A DNA stretch of 38,792 nucleotides from Campylobacterales bacterium (GCA_026390075.1 JAPLGP010000051.1:1-38792), one strand, 5' to 3'; counted from the stretch's first letter, positions 1-9,081 are shown. Translations and numbers: made by a program. Notes: generated from the letters alone by a model not told the origin.

Positions 1-81
1 TCAGGAATCATCAATTCAGACATTTATAAGTTTGGAGCTAAATCTTCAAATAAAATAGTAGAAAAACAAGAGGTGGTTTAA
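1..81 (+). CDS. 3' end of an unidentified ORF cut by the window edge
   Basis: Frame 1 is open from the left edge to TAA at 79-81, giving 26 residues that end KIVEKQEVV. I do not recognise them. The stop is in the same frame as the nuclease gene that follows: after it the frame stays open from 82 through the TTG assigned as the next start at 133. The two could therefore be halves of one gene split by a nonsense mutation, or by a frameshift in the nearby run of eight T (97-104). The part outside the window is needed to decide. Confidence 0.3.
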   Translation, partial: SGIINSDIYKFGAKSSNKIVEKQEVV

Positions 82-132
82 GTTTCAGAATGTAACTTTT
101 TTTTAATTTACCTGCCCAATTTTAGAGTTCGT

Positions 133-1500
133 TTGACAGATGCCTTAATATCTAAAAAAGTTGATGTTAAAATAAATAATAATTTAATAGATGTAGATAC
201 TTATATTTTTCAAAAAAAAGAAGAAGAATATCATATTGAAAATATAAAGTTTGACGTTAATTATATAGTCTGGAATGAAAAACTAAAATTAAAAAAATCA
301 AAACATATTTTATATTTTGATGATAAATCATCATATTTGTTTACTACACCATCAGGTAGTCATAAAGATGCATTTGGTGATATTACTTATGCCCACACTA
401 TTTTTGTTCATAGTGAGTATTTTAAATCATTAGACGAGATGATTTACACTCAAAATGTAACGAGAACAAGTGATAAATTATTAAACGAACTGCAATACCA
501 TATAATCAAAGTATTTAGAAATATACAAATGACCATATGGAATAATAATACACATATGATATCTAAGAGTTATCAAGATATTGTAAGTAGAATTGAAAAT
601 GAAAAAATTGTTGATGAAGTGTATCATGCAATGACAATGCCATTCATATACAATCAAAAATTAAATCCTAATGATAAATTAAAAGGCATAATTGGTAGAT
701 TAATTAAAGTACTTGTTCAAGTTTCACCAATTTCTTATTTGGATAATATGGAATATATAGCTGATTTAAAAGATAATGAGAATGAAATATTTAATTATGT
801 ACGAAGCAATCTTGATATTATTGACATAGTAATGCAAAAAGAAAAATACCTAAAATATTTAGATGTATTAAATCATTTTGATGACATGGTTAATGGTTCA
901 GGAAAGAAAAATACCAAAGAAAGAACAGAACTTCAAAAAGTTATAGAAAGAAATTTATGGATTATTGATGAAACATATGAGGATTTATCACCTGATAGTT
1001 TTGCAGGAGACAAAGCTTTAAAAACTATTTTTAAAGAATTTTGTATGGAAATTTATAATGACCCTAATATTATTAATACAATTTCTAAGATAACCAAGAA
1101 AGAAGATTTAGATAAAGTTCCAGATTTATTTATTCCTATAACGAATAATGGTGAAAAAACAATTTACATTATAGAGTTAAAAAAACCTACAGTTAAAATA
1201 AATTCAACTATAATTATGGAAGTTCAAGAAAAATATTTAAAAATAATTGATAAACTTTCTAAAAATTTAAATGAAAATTATAAAATCATTGCTTATGCAA
1301 TATCTTCTGAAAAAACTGGATTTGTGTCAAGCAGTTGGGGCGATTTGGAAAAAGACAATCATACTATAAAAGTAAGGTTATGGAAAGAATTAATTAATGA
1401 TGCAAAAAAAAGGTATAACGATAAGCTCGAAACAATTAATTTAGAACTTAAAGATAGTAAATGGACAAATGTGGAAGATTTAATAAATGAATTTATTTAA
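133..1500 (+). CDS. Shedu/DUF4263-like nuclease, probably missing its N-terminal ATPase part
   Basis: Predicted 455-residue protein. The last ~190 residues look like the Shedu (SduA/DUF4263) nuclease domain: a helix with ERNLWIIDETYE, then PDLFIP and a strand ending IELKKP, which fits a PD-(D/E)xK core (D of PDLF, E and K of ELKKP). The region before it, including TYAHTIFVHSEYF, resembles the middle part of larger defence proteins in which a GHKL-type ATPase precedes this nuclease. No ATPase is present here. The assigned start is a TTG without a clear Shine-Dalgarno, the first in-frame Met is near residue 103, and the frame is open back to the stop at 79-81. I infer a 5'-disrupted gene of phage-defence type. 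Base composition is far more AT-rich than the core genes, pointing to transfer. The DUF1643 gene starts on the last base of this stop codon (TAATG), so the two are translationally coupled. Family assignment is from motif recognition only. Confidence 0.55.
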   Translation: MTDALISKKVDVKINNNLIDVDTYIFQKKEEEYHIENIKFDVNYIVWNEKLKLKKSKHILYFDDKSSYLFTTPSGSHKDAFGDITYAHTIFVHSEYFKSLDEMIYTQNVTRTSDKLLNELQYHIIKVFRNIQMTIWNNNTHMISKSYQDIVSRIENEKIVDEVYHAMTMPFIYNQKLNPNDKLKGIIGRLIKVLVQVSPISYLDNMEYIADLKDNENEIFNYVRSNLDIIDIVMQKEKYLKYLDVLNHFDDMVNGSGKKNTKERTELQKVIERNLWIIDETYEDLSPDSFAGDKALKTIFKEFCMEIYNDPNIINTISKITKKEDLDKVPDLFIPITNNGEKTIYIIELKKPTVKINSTIIMEVQEKYLKIIDKLSKNLNENYKIIAYAISSEKTGFVSSSWGDLEKDNHTIKVRLWKELINDAKKRYNDKLETINLELKDSKWTNVEDLINEFI

Positions 1501-2057
1501 TGAATAATAGTATAAAAAGTAAATTAAATATTTTTGAATATGACAAGATAGACGAAAATTTAGAGTATAGATACTTATTAGGTATTAAAGGAGATAATCC
1601 ATTATACTGCATAGGTATGAATCCTTCTACGGCTTTACCTACACGATTTGACCAAACAGTCCTTAAAGTATTTGGTTTAGCTTTAGTCCATGGCTATGAT
1701 AGTTGTGTGATGATGAATTTATTACCTATTATGGAAACGAACAGTTCTAAAGTTACAAATAATAATCATAAAAAGTATCTTGAAAAGAATATAAATCATA
1801 TTGTAAATATTGTTAATAATGACATTCTAGTTTGTTGGGGAGATAAAATATCTCAAAACTCAAATATGAAAGACTCTTTTTTTAGTATATATGATAAATT
1901 GAAAGATAAAAAAATAGAATGGCTTTGTATTGATAATGAAAAAGAAGATTTATTATTAACACAACAAGGGAACCCTAGGCATCCATCTCGTATATATAAT
2001 TTTCGAGAATTAAAATATTTCAATATTCATGAGTATTATAATAGTATGAAAAATTAA
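1500..2057 (+). CDS. DUF1643 family protein
   Basis: A 185-residue protein recognisable as DUF1643 from the N-terminal strand and loop YCIGMNPSTA, then DQTVLKVFGLA, GYDSCVMMNLLP, a central strand ILVCWGD, and the C-terminal GNPRHPSR. DUF1643 proteins are small cytoplasmic proteins of unknown biochemical role, often found on mobile or accessory DNA. The start ATG overlaps the stop of the preceding nuclease gene by one base, so both probably belong to one accessory operon. Composition is very AT-rich, like the upstream gene. No catalytic role can be assigned from sequence. Confidence 0.7.
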   Translation: MNNSIKSKLNIFEYDKIDENLEYRYLLGIKGDNPLYCIGMNPSTALPTRFDQTVLKVFGLALVHGYDSCVMMNLLPIMETNSSKVTNNNHKKYLEKNINHIVNIVNNDILVCWGDKISQNSNMKDSFFSIYDKLKDKKIEWLCIDNEKEDLLLTQQGNPRHPSRIYNFRELKYFNIHEYYNSMKN

Positions 2058-2080
2058 TATAAAATTACGACTTTATCATT

Positions 2081-2156
2081 GTGCAATAAAATCACTGAAA
2101 ATCAAAAATATTTTCAATACTGTGCAATAAAAGTGTGCAATAAGACTGTCAATAAG
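2081..2156. repeat. Three GTGCAATAA direct repeats next to tRNA-Leu
   Basis: GTGCAATAA occurs at 2081-2089, 2122-2130 and 2135-2143, with a partial variant GTCAATAAG at 2148-2156. They lie in the 241-bp gene-free stretch between the DUF1643 stop and tRNA-Leu. Short spaced repeats beside a tRNA are typical of arm-type binding sites for tyrosine integrases, which would mark this as the edge of an integrated element. That reading is inference; no integrase gene lies in the window. I see nothing else convincing in 2157-2298. Confidence 0.45.
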
Positions 2157-2298
2157 CTTACATTCTGACAAGTTAGAAAAATGAATTGTTTTGAAAAAAT
2201 ATTAGTTGATTATAAGAAAAACAAATTTGTCTGTGAGACTGCGATTACTTTTCTGTTTTTTTATTTATTGTTGAAAGCCCGTATTATAGGGAATTAAA

Positions 2299-2383
2299 TG
2301 GTGCGGACGGGGGGATTTGAACCCCCACACACGTAATGCGCTACCACCTCAAGGTAGTGTGTCTACCATTCCACCACGTCCGC
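2299..2383 (-). tRNA. tRNA-Leu (anticodon GAG)
   Basis: Read on the minus strand this folds as a complete class II-type tRNA with 7-bp acceptor stem GCGGACG/CGTCCGC, anticodon stem CTACC/GGTAG around the loop TTGAGGT (anticodon GAG, leucine), an extended variable region, and a T arm with GGTTCAAATCC. The 3' CCA is encoded (complement of 2299-2301). It borders the AT-rich accessory segment, and tRNA genes are common integration sites. Confidence 0.93.
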
Positions 2384-2426
2384 TTTTTGTTCTTTTTCTA
2401 CTACTTTGACAACACTTTAGAGCATT

Positions 2427-2464
2427 ACCTCAAGGTAGTGTGTCTACCGTTCCACCACGGTCGC
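2427..2464 (-). repeat. Truncated copy of the 5' half of a tRNA-Leu
   Basis: These 38 nt match the 5' half of the neighbouring tRNA-Leu (2346-2383), from the acceptor strand through the D arm to the anticodon loop, with about three differences (for example acceptor GCGACCG instead of GCGGACG). Similarity stops just after the anticodon loop, and the 3' half with the T arm is missing, so it cannot give a tRNA. It may be the scar of an integration or recombination event, or the remnant of a second tRNA-Leu gene. Confidence 0.75.
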
Positions 2465-2474
2465 ATTTAGAGGT

Positions 2475-2496
2475 TAAAGCACCAAAAGGTGCTTTA
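2475..2496. terminator. Hairpin terminator downstream of atpE
   Basis: A perfect 9-bp stem TAAAGCACC/GGTGCTTTA with loop AAAA is followed on the plus strand by TTTT. It lies just past the natural end of atpE (minus strand) and near the tRNA. The T tract is on the plus side, so it may act mainly in that direction or in both. Confidence 0.5.
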
Positions 2497-2498
2497 TT

Positions 2499-2762
2499 TT
2501 ACTTAGAGTTGATTAACCTAAGTATGGGTTTGCGTAAAGTGCTATAAGAGCAATTACAAGTGCATAATGGGTTACGAGCTGTACCAGCGATAGTTGCAGC
2601 AGCAGTATGACCCATACCGATAGCTCCACCTAATGCAGCAAGACCAAGACCAAGACCAGCAGCGATCATTGAGTATGCTTTTAAAGTTTGGTTAGCAACT
2701 TCACCATCAGCAGCGAATGCAGCAGCAGCGAATGCTACCATTAAGAAAAGAATTTTTTTCAT
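2499..2762 (-). pseudogene. atpE: atpE, ATP synthase c subunit, broken by an internal deletion
   Basis: The N-terminal part is a typical epsilonproteobacterial AtpE: hydrophobic leader MKKILFLMVAFAAAAFA, then the first membrane helix GLGLGLAALGGAIGMG and loop TIAGTARNP. After ARNP the reading frame changes and ends in an unrelated tail (LCTCNCSYS...). In the +1 frame the normal C-terminus YALVIALIALYANPYLG follows at once, with its stop at 2513-2515. About 65 bp are missing, removing the polar-loop end and the part of helix 2 that carries the essential carboxylate (the E of the family's AMIEAQ segment). The product could not work as the rotor subunit. The start is supported by GGAG before ATG. 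Since a c subunit is needed for ATP synthase, either an intact copy exists elsewhere or this is an assembly error. In this group atpE is normally separate from the other atp genes, as here. Confidence 0.85.
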
Positions 2763-2914
2763 GTTTATCTCCGTTTTTGTTTACAAAATTTTTCGGCTAG
2801 CGTAACCACATCCAAAAGAATATAGCAATCTCTACATAAATGCAAAAATTTCCCTACTAAAAATTGATAGAGCGAATTGTATGTAAATTCTGCTAAATAT
2901 TTTATTAAATGGAC

Positions 2915-2950
2915 TTGGCATGTGGAAATATTTTCACTTCCACATGCCAA
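2915..2950. repeat. Inverted pair of the GGCATGTGGA motif after pnp
   Basis: TTGGCATGTGGAA (2915-2927) and its exact complement TTCCACATGCCAA (2938-2950) form a 13-bp perfect stem with a 10-nt loop, eight bases past the pnp stop. It could act as a transcription terminator or mRNA 3'-end stabiliser for pnp, as paired uptake sequences do in Neisseria. There is no strong T tract on the minus strand. Confidence 0.8.
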
Positions 2951-2957
2951 AAACTTT

Positions 2958-5117
2958 TTATGCAATCCCTAAAGAAATTTTATTGCCTTTAAACTCTAAA
3001 ATCTCTACTGTTAATTTATCGCCCTCTTTGAATGCATCAGAAGCTTTATCTACTTTCATTTTTGATACATGCAAAAGCCCGTCAGTTCCATCTGGAAGCT
3101 CTATAAATGCTCCAAACTCAACTATCTTTTTAACGACACCCTCATAAACTTGCCCGATTTCATACTTAATCTTAGCTGCTTTTGGTGTGCTTACTATGGA
3201 TTCAATATGCTTTCTTGCACCTGAAACACCAGTTTTATTTTTACCCGTTACTTTTACTTTTCCATCTTTTTTATCAATATCAATGGCAACTTCAAACTTT
3301 TCTATAATTTCACGAATAGTTTTTCCAGCTTGACCAATGATATCGCCGATAAAACTAGGGTCTATATGAAAAAAGTCTGTACTTGGTAAAACACCGTCAT
3401 TAAATTCGATTTTTTCTTCTGCTTCAAGCATAATATCTATAATATGTGCTCGACCCTCTTTAGCTTGATAAAGTGCTTCTTTTAATACTTCAAGGCTAAT
3501 TCCACCGAGTTTGATATCCATCTGCATAGCAGTAATGCCGTCTTTTGAGCCAGTTACTTTAAAATCCAAATCTCCATCATGGTCTTCAAGTCCCATAATA
3601 TCTGAAAGAATTGCGTATTTATCGCCCTCGCTTACCATACCCATTGCGATTCCAGCTATCGTATCGCTTGTCTCAATATCAGCTGCTTTTAGAGCCATAT
3701 ATCCACCACAAACTGTAGCCATAGATGATGAACCATTTGATTCAAGTATTTCTGAAACCAAACGAATCGTTTGCCCACTCAATTCTACAATAGGTTCTAA
3801 AGCTCTTTTTGCTAAGTTTCCATGACCTAATTCTCTTCTTTTAGTTCCCATAATCGGAGAAGCTTCACCTACACTAAAGCCTGGAAAATTGTAATGAACC
3901 ATGAAGTTTTCGTTTTGAGTACCATCATCGGTGAGATTCTCAAACATTTGACCATCTTTCGCTCCACCCATTGTTAAAATTACTAAGGCTTGCGTTTGAC
4001 CTCTTGTAAAAAGACATGATGCATGCGCACTTGGAAGAACATTTGTACTAATAGAAATTGGTCGAATCTCAGTTAAACTTCTTCCATCCGCACGAACTCT
4101 TTCATTTAAAATCTGTCCTCTTACCTGCTCTTTTTTTACTTTTTCTATCGCATCTTTTAACTCTAACTCATCCCAATGCTCTTCCACTAAAAGAATTTTC
4201 TTTCTTAACTGTCGTAGGGCTGTTGAGCGTTCTGATTTTGCCATTTGATTCATTGCGGCTTTGATATCTGGCATGTGGATTTCTCTCACATAATTTACCA
4301 TCTCTTCATTAATAGAATGCGCTTTATACTCTATTTTAGATGTCTCTTTTTTATAAGGAGTAAATGTTTCTTCATATTTTGTATTACAAGTAAAAAGAGC
4401 TTCTTGTGTTTTTTGTAAAATTTCTATTAATTCTTCTTCAGGTATTGCATTAGAAACATGGGAAGGGATGAAAGCAGTTGCCATACTTGGGTCTAACATA
4501 GGGTCTATAAAAGCATCACTGATTTCCACATGCTCACCGCCAAGTGAACGCATCTCAATCATAAGAAGATCATTTTTTGTTCCAGAGAGATACAAATCAA
4601 GGGTAGAATTTTTCAACTGTGAAAGCGTAGGATTTAAAACTAAAGCTCCTTCAATTTTAGCCGCTCTTACTGCGCAAACAGAAGTGTTTATATCTATATC
4701 AGAGATATAAAGTGCAGCAGATGCTGCATTTAATGCCAAAATTTGTAAATCTGACTCTTTATCGGCACTAAAAACCATAATAGTGATTTGAGTTGGGTGT
4801 CCAAAACCTTTTGGAAAAAGTGGACGAAGAGACCTATCAACTATGCGAGATGTTAAAGTTTCAAAATCACTTGGTTTTGTCTCTCTTTTAAAAAATCCTC
4901 CAGGAATTTTTCCAGAAGCGTATGATTTTTCTATATACTGCACAGTAAGTGGCAAAAAGTCATCTTTTACTATTTCTGTTTCATCTATAACAACTGTTGC
5001 TAAAATAACTGTATTCCCTGATTTTACCCATGCAGCACCATTTGCTTGTTTTGCAACAGCACCAAACGAATACTCTTCAACTCTATTTTCTAACTCTAAA
5101 TTTACATCATATTTCAA
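2958..5117 (-). CDS. pnp: Polyribonucleotide nucleotidyltransferase (PNPase)
   Basis: A full-length 719-residue PNPase, which degrades RNA 3'-to-5' by phosphorolysis as a trimer. The order is RNase PH-like domain 1, a helical linker, RNase PH-like domain 2 (RADGRSLTEIRPI, then the phosphate-binding region FSVGEASPIMGTKRRELGHG), a KH domain with the IGQAGKTI loop, and a C-terminal S1 domain (GQVYEGVVKKIVEFGAFIEL). The start is TTG at 5117-5115, preceded at good spacing by AAGGAG; no better ATG is nearby. It is the fourth gene of a minus-strand run purD, RDD, lptD, pnp. One copy of the GGCATGTGGA motif lies inside the gene at 4269-4280, encoding the HMP of IREIHMPDIK, with a near match at 4524. 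Confidence 0.97.
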   Translation of the reverse strand: MKYDVNLELENRVEEYSFGAVAKQANGAAWVKSGNTVILATVVIDETEIVKDDFLPLTVQYIEKSYASGKIPGGFFKRETKPSDFETLTSRIVDRSLRPLFPKGFGHPTQITIMVFSADKESDLQILALNAASAALYISDIDINTSVCAVRAAKIEGALVLNPTLSQLKNSTLDLYLSGTKNDLLMIEMRSLGGEHVEISDAFIDPMLDPSMATAFIPSHVSNAIPEEELIEILQKTQEALFTCNTKYEETFTPYKKETSKIEYKAHSINEEMVNYVREIHMPDIKAAMNQMAKSERSTALRQLRKKILLVEEHWDELELKDAIEKVKKEQVRGQILNERVRADGRSLTEIRPISISTNVLPSAHASCLFTRGQTQALVILTMGGAKDGQMFENLTDDGTQNENFMVHYNFPGFSVGEASPIMGTKRRELGHGNLAKRALEPIVELSGQTIRLVSEILESNGSSSMATVCGGYMALKAADIETSDTIAGIAMGMVSEGDKYAILSDIMGLEDHDGDLDFKVTGSKDGITAMQMDIKLGGISLEVLKEALYQAKEGRAHIIDIMLEAEEKIEFNDGVLPSTDFFHIDPSFIGDIIGQAGKTIREIIEKFEVAIDIDKKDGKVKVTGKNKTGVSGARKHIESIVSTPKAAKIKYEIGQVYEGVVKKIVEFGAFIELPDGTDGLLHVSKMKVDKASDAFKEGDKLTVEILEFKGNKISLGIA

Positions 5118-5201
5118 CTTATTCTCCTTGTTGGTTTGAATCTAATATTTCTTTTATTTCTTCTTTTTTTTTGGAAATTTTTTTAGCTCAATGGTATCCT
5201 T

Positions 5202-7370
5202 TTAAAAAGTATTAGGAAGATTTAGCGCGAATTCAGAAGATCCGCGTCCTGATGACATGAGTGGTTTCAGCGCTATTGTAAAAAATATGTATCTATCAAA
5301 AACAGAATTGTTATCAAATCCTACTCTTGAGAGAACTGGTCTATTGTTTTCAACATATCTTATTCCAAAATCCCAACATCGCTTTTTGTATATAAAACCT
5401 ATTTCCGCCTTCTTCTTTAAGCTCGTCTCAATGTCATAAGCATAATCCATATGGTAGGAATAATGTGTATCGTAAGCGTAACTAGCTCGCCCAGTAAGAT
5501 AGCTTGCATAAGGTGTGTAGCCATCTTTAGAATGTAAAAAAGTATCTTTATAGAGATGTGATAAGGATGCTGTTACTTTATTTGCACTATAAGAAACCCC
5601 ATTCGTAAGTTTAGAAAAGGATGTTGCATCATAATTATAAAACATATTATTATAATAATTTAAACCATCCGTAATAAGATAATTGAGTTCATTTTCAAGT
5701 TCTCCTGTTTTAGTTCCAAACTCTTCATAAACAATTGCTTGAGCCAGTCTGTGATAGATTATTTGTTTTCCTACAGAATCATAAAGATACTGTGAAAAAT
5801 CAAATTTAAGTACATCTTGCATTTGCGAGATTCTATAAAATGCACATCTTGAATCCGTGCTATTTAGCAAATCTGAACAAAATTCTTTATTGTAATCATA
5901 AAAACCATCTCTTATTTCACCTCCAGCAAAAGAGTAGTTTGTACCAAAGCTAACAACATGTGTATATTCTTCATAAGCTTTTGTAAGCTCCGTAGAAGCG
6001 GATATTTGGTTGTAATTTCTAGCTACATACCCATCATTGTATTGATTATTTGTTACAATCTTTTCTGCACCAGAAAAAGCTGAATGTTGTGCGTAAAGAT
6101 TCGTTTTATAGGAAAGATTTAAGTACTCATCCAGCACTGATGTTTGAAGAGTAACTGGTATATTTACATCTGTTTGAACTACTTTTTCATTTATTTCTCT
6201 ATATATATTGCTACTGTGCATATCTACACTATATAAAAGATGTCCGTCCAATAATGTATTTAAGTAGTTGTGATATTGGAGTGTTGGTAGTATTTGTGGA
6301 GTATTTTCATTACTCTGCTTCGTTAAATCTTGATAATATTTAAAATATGTACCAAAATAATTATTATCTGTATTGTAAAACATATTTATACGAGAGAGAA
6401 CTTGTGTGGTTGTAGTATTGTTAATGGTATTGTTGTTGGATAGGTTAATATAATCAACATCATTCATACTATTTATATCAGTATATAATCCAGATTGTCC
6501 CTCAAGCTTCATATTAAACCATTGATTTAGGACATCACTGTTTTGATATTTTAAATTGAACCCATAATGCGTTTTATTTGCTAAATCATTTGCTAAAAAA
6601 TAATCATCATTTTCTTTAAAATAACCCCCGCGGAGCTCTCCCTCAGAAATAGCACTATCTTTAAATCTATAGGTTGCATATCCTCCATAACCACGGTTCA
6701 TTCTTACCTGAGGTTTTAACTCTAAATCCCACCAATTTTGCTCCGCTATATAAAAAGGTTGTTCATAATAAAATCCTTCTTTATTTGATAAACCAAAAGC
6801 AGGTATCAAAAGTCCCGTTCTTCGCGTATTATCTAAAGAAAAACCTATATATGGAGTATATAAGACTGGGATATCATAAATATAGACTACAGTATTATAA
6901 AGATTAAGCCATTTTGAATCGGAGTTATAATCAGATGATTTAAATTCCATCGTCCATAGAGGGTTATTTGGATTACATCCGCTCATAGAACCTGATTTTA
7001 TATCGAGGTCTTTATCTTGAATCAATCCATCATCCGCACTGAGCCAAACTTGTGATTTTTTTTCAAGCATAAAAAATGGTTTAAAACTTTTTTCTTTTTT
7101 TGCAATATTTAATTTTGCATAATCGCCTAAAAGCTGATATTCCTGACCTTTTGTCGCACGGATGTTGTCAAAAAGCTCTAAATCTCCACTTGTTCTATTA
7201 TATATTGCACTTTTCGCACTGAGATGATAATCCTGATAGACAACAACCACATCGCCTGAAGCGTTCACAATATTATCTTTTGAATCCATAAAGGCAGCAA
7301 ATATTTCAACTTCAGCATCGGCATGTGCAAATGAAAAAAGTAAAAGAAAAAAAGAAAAAAACTTAAGCAT
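5202..7370 (-). CDS. lptD: LPS-assembly outer-membrane protein LptD
   Basis: LptD is the outer-membrane beta-barrel that, with LptE, inserts lipopolysaccharide into the outer leaflet. The protein begins with signal peptide MLKFFSFFLLLFSFAHA, followed by the periplasmic OstA-type jellyroll (ASGDVVVVYQDYHLSAKSA) and a long Tyr/Asn-rich barrel region ending near FALNLPNTF. Cysteines that could form the family's disulfides are in SGCNPNNP, EFCSDLL, SRCAFY and KRCWDFG. I chose the ATG at 7370, which gives a clean signal peptide and an 8-base overlap with the RDD stop; an in-frame ATG at 7400 would add ten residues and overlap more. About 722 residues, normal for this group. It follows the RDD gene and precedes pnp in the same run. 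Confidence 0.9.
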   Translation of the reverse strand: MLKFFSFFLLLFSFAHADAEVEIFAAFMDSKDNIVNASGDVVVVYQDYHLSAKSAIYNRTSGDLELFDNIRATKGQEYQLLGDYAKLNIAKKEKSFKPFFMLEKKSQVWLSADDGLIQDKDLDIKSGSMSGCNPNNPLWTMEFKSSDYNSDSKWLNLYNTVVYIYDIPVLYTPYIGFSLDNTRRTGLLIPAFGLSNKEGFYYEQPFYIAEQNWWDLELKPQVRMNRGYGGYATYRFKDSAISEGELRGGYFKENDDYFLANDLANKTHYGFNLKYQNSDVLNQWFNMKLEGQSGLYTDINSMNDVDYINLSNNNTINNTTTTQVLSRINMFYNTDNNYFGTYFKYYQDLTKQSNENTPQILPTLQYHNYLNTLLDGHLLYSVDMHSSNIYREINEKVVQTDVNIPVTLQTSVLDEYLNLSYKTNLYAQHSAFSGAEKIVTNNQYNDGYVARNYNQISASTELTKAYEEYTHVVSFGTNYSFAGGEIRDGFYDYNKEFCSDLLNSTDSRCAFYRISQMQDVLKFDFSQYLYDSVGKQIIYHRLAQAIVYEEFGTKTGELENELNYLITDGLNYYNNMFYNYDATSFSKLTNGVSYSANKVTASLSHLYKDTFLHSKDGYTPYASYLTGRASYAYDTHYSYHMDYAYDIETSLKKKAEIGFIYKKRCWDFGIRYVENNRPVLSRVGFDNNSVFDRYIFFTIALKPLMSSGRGSSEFALNLPNTF

Positions 7371-7812
7371 TGACAACCAAAGTTTTTGCTGTTTTGTCAT
7401 GAAGTGCTTGACGCGACGGGTCTAGCATCCCCCATAAAAAACCAAGATAAAAAAATGTTTCACTTATGATACGAAATATTGCACGATTAAGCGCACTAAC
7501 TACACTGGGTTTTTGAAGTGTTCTAATTTCTATCACTCTTATTTTCATCGCTATTTTTCCAAGAGTTGCGCCATATTGCATAGTAAAAAAAGCTTGATAT
7601 ACTATTTTCATTGTTATATATTCTAAAATAAAAGTGTTTGTTAACAGAATGACTTCTTCCACATTTTTAGCAGCCGAAAATGAGTCCCACAAAGCAAATA
7701 TAAGTAAAAAAGAGAGGAGCGTCTCATCTATAAAAAAAGCCATAGCTCTTTTTTTAATGTCTGCTAATGTAATACCTTCACGATGAAGAATATTTTCTAT
7801 CTCTTCATTCAT
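7363..7812 (-). CDS. RDD family membrane protein
   Basis: A 149-residue inner-membrane protein with the RDD-family pattern: KKRAMAFFIDE at the start of the first membrane segment (the Arg and Asp of the family name), two central hydrophobic helices, and GATLGKIAMKIRVIE before the last membrane segment. The role of RDD proteins is mostly unknown; transport functions have been suggested for some. It starts three bases after the purD stop and overlaps lptD by 8 bases, so it is co-expressed with both. Placement beside lptD could mean a link to envelope biogenesis, but that is only context. Confidence 0.85.
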   Translation of the reverse strand: MNEEIENILHREGITLADIKKRAMAFFIDETLLSFLLIFALWDSFSAAKNVEEVILLTNTFILEYITMKIVYQAFFTMQYGATLGKIAMKIRVIEIRTLQKPSVVSALNRAIFRIISETFFYLGFLWGMLDPSRQALHDKTAKTLVVNA

Positions 7813-7815
7813 TTT

Positions 7816-9081
7816 TTAGAGTGCCTGATACGCTATATCTGTACGAAGTTTTTTACCTACAAAATGCACTTGTCCGCATCGCATATACGCTCTGTCTCTT
7901 GCTTGTTTAATTGTATCTCCAAGTCCAACACACACGAGGACTCTTCCGCCATCCGCGTACAATTTACCATCTTCCATAGTTACACCTGCGTAAGAAATAT
8001 GTGTATATTTTTCTATCTCCTCATGGTGCACTTCATCGACGATTATCTCTGCTGGAGTAGAGTTTTTGTATGGATAATTTTCACTTGCCATCACAACACC
8101 CACAGCGAATTGCTTTGAAAATTCTACTTTTATCTCGGAGAGATTATTCGTTGCAGCTTTGTAAAACATGTCACTCACACTTGAAGTCATAAGAGGCATC
8201 AAAATCTCACACTCAGGGTCACCAAAACGGACATTAAATTCTAAGGTAATCGGTTCACCTTTGACAACCATAATGCCTATAAAAAGTACGCCCTCAAAAG
8301 GAGCACCCTCTTTTTTCATGCCATCGAGTGTTGGACGAATAATTCTCTCTCTTACTTTTTGATACAAAACTTCATCCACTAAAGGAGTTGGAGCATACGC
8401 ACCCATTCCCCCTGTATTTGGTCCTTGGTCGTTATCTAGTAATCTTTTATGGTCTTGTGCAGCTGGAAGAAGAATGTAATCCTCTCCATCACAAACCGCA
8501 AACATAGAGAGTTCATAGCCGTCTAAAAACTCTTCCACAACTACTTTAAGTCCCGCATCTCCGAAGCTTTTTCCACTGAGCATTTCGCTTATTGCAATTT
8601 TCGCTTCATCATGATTTTGAGCGATAATTACGCCCTTTCCACCGCAAAGTCCATCTGCTTTAACAACGATTGGAGCAGTTAAAGTGTTTGTAAATTTGAA
8701 AGCATCTTCGATAGAATCTGTTTCAATGTATCGTGCAGTTGGAATATTATATTTTGCCAAAAAGTTTTTCATATAGACTTTTGAGCCTTCGAGTTGTGCT
8801 GCTTCTTTGGATGGACCAAAAATTGCAAGTTCTTTTGCCTTAAAAATATCAACAACTCCATCCACAAGAGGACCTTCAGGACCTACGATAGTAAGTTCAA
8901 TGTTATTTTCTTTCGCAAAATCTGCAAGTAAATTATAATCTTTAATATCTAAGTTTGTTCCTAGTGCCGAAGTTGCACCATTTCCTGGCATAAAAAAAAG
9001 TTCGTGTCCCTCACCTTCACTCAAAATTGCAAGAGCAATAGAATACTCGCGCGCACCACTTCCTAGTATCAAAATCTTCAT
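7816..9081 (-). CDS. purD: Phosphoribosylamine-glycine ligase
   Basis: PurD (GAR synthetase) joins 5-phosphoribosylamine and glycine using ATP, the second step of purine synthesis. The 421-residue protein is full length: N-terminal [21 protein letters not shown]-grasp region with [16 protein letters not shown] and [15 protein letters not shown], the metal-binding stretch [18 protein letters not shown], and the C-terminal domain with [16 protein letters not shown]. The start ATG has GGAG at 9088-9091, seven bases upstream. The 6S RNA lies directly upstream on the same strand and read-through into purD is possible. It heads the run purD, RDD, lptD, pnp. Confidence 0.97.
   Translation of the reverse strand: MKILILGSGAREYSIALAILSEGEGHELFFMPGNGATSALGTNLDIKDYNLLADFAKENNIELTIVGPEGPLVDGVVDIFKAKELAIFGPSKEAAQLEGSKVYMKNFLAKYNIPTARYIETDSIEDAFKFTNTLTAPIVVKADGLCGGKGVIIAQNHDEAKIAISEMLSGKSFGDAGLKVVVEEFLDGYELSMFAVCDGEDYILLPAAQDHKRLLDNDQGPNTGGMGAYAPTPLVDEVLYQKVRERIIRPTLDGMKKEGAPFEGVLFIGIMVVKGEPITLEFNVRFGDPECEILMPLMTSSVSDMFYKAATNNLSEIKVEFSKQFAVGVVMASENYPYKNSTPAEIIVDEVHHEEIEKYTHISYAGVTMEDGKLYADGGRVLVCVGLGDTIKQARDRAYMRCGQVHFVGKKLRTDIAYQAL

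Noticed and set aside
2283-2288. Minus-strand TATAAT just past the tRNA-Leu 3' end as a promoter
   Set aside because: No gene or RNA follows it on that strand in the next 200 bases, and the region is AT-rich enough for chance hits.
2765-3147. Small reading frames between atpE and pnp and antisense to pnp
   Set aside because: They have no ribosome sites or family features and span the motif hairpin or the pnp C-terminus.
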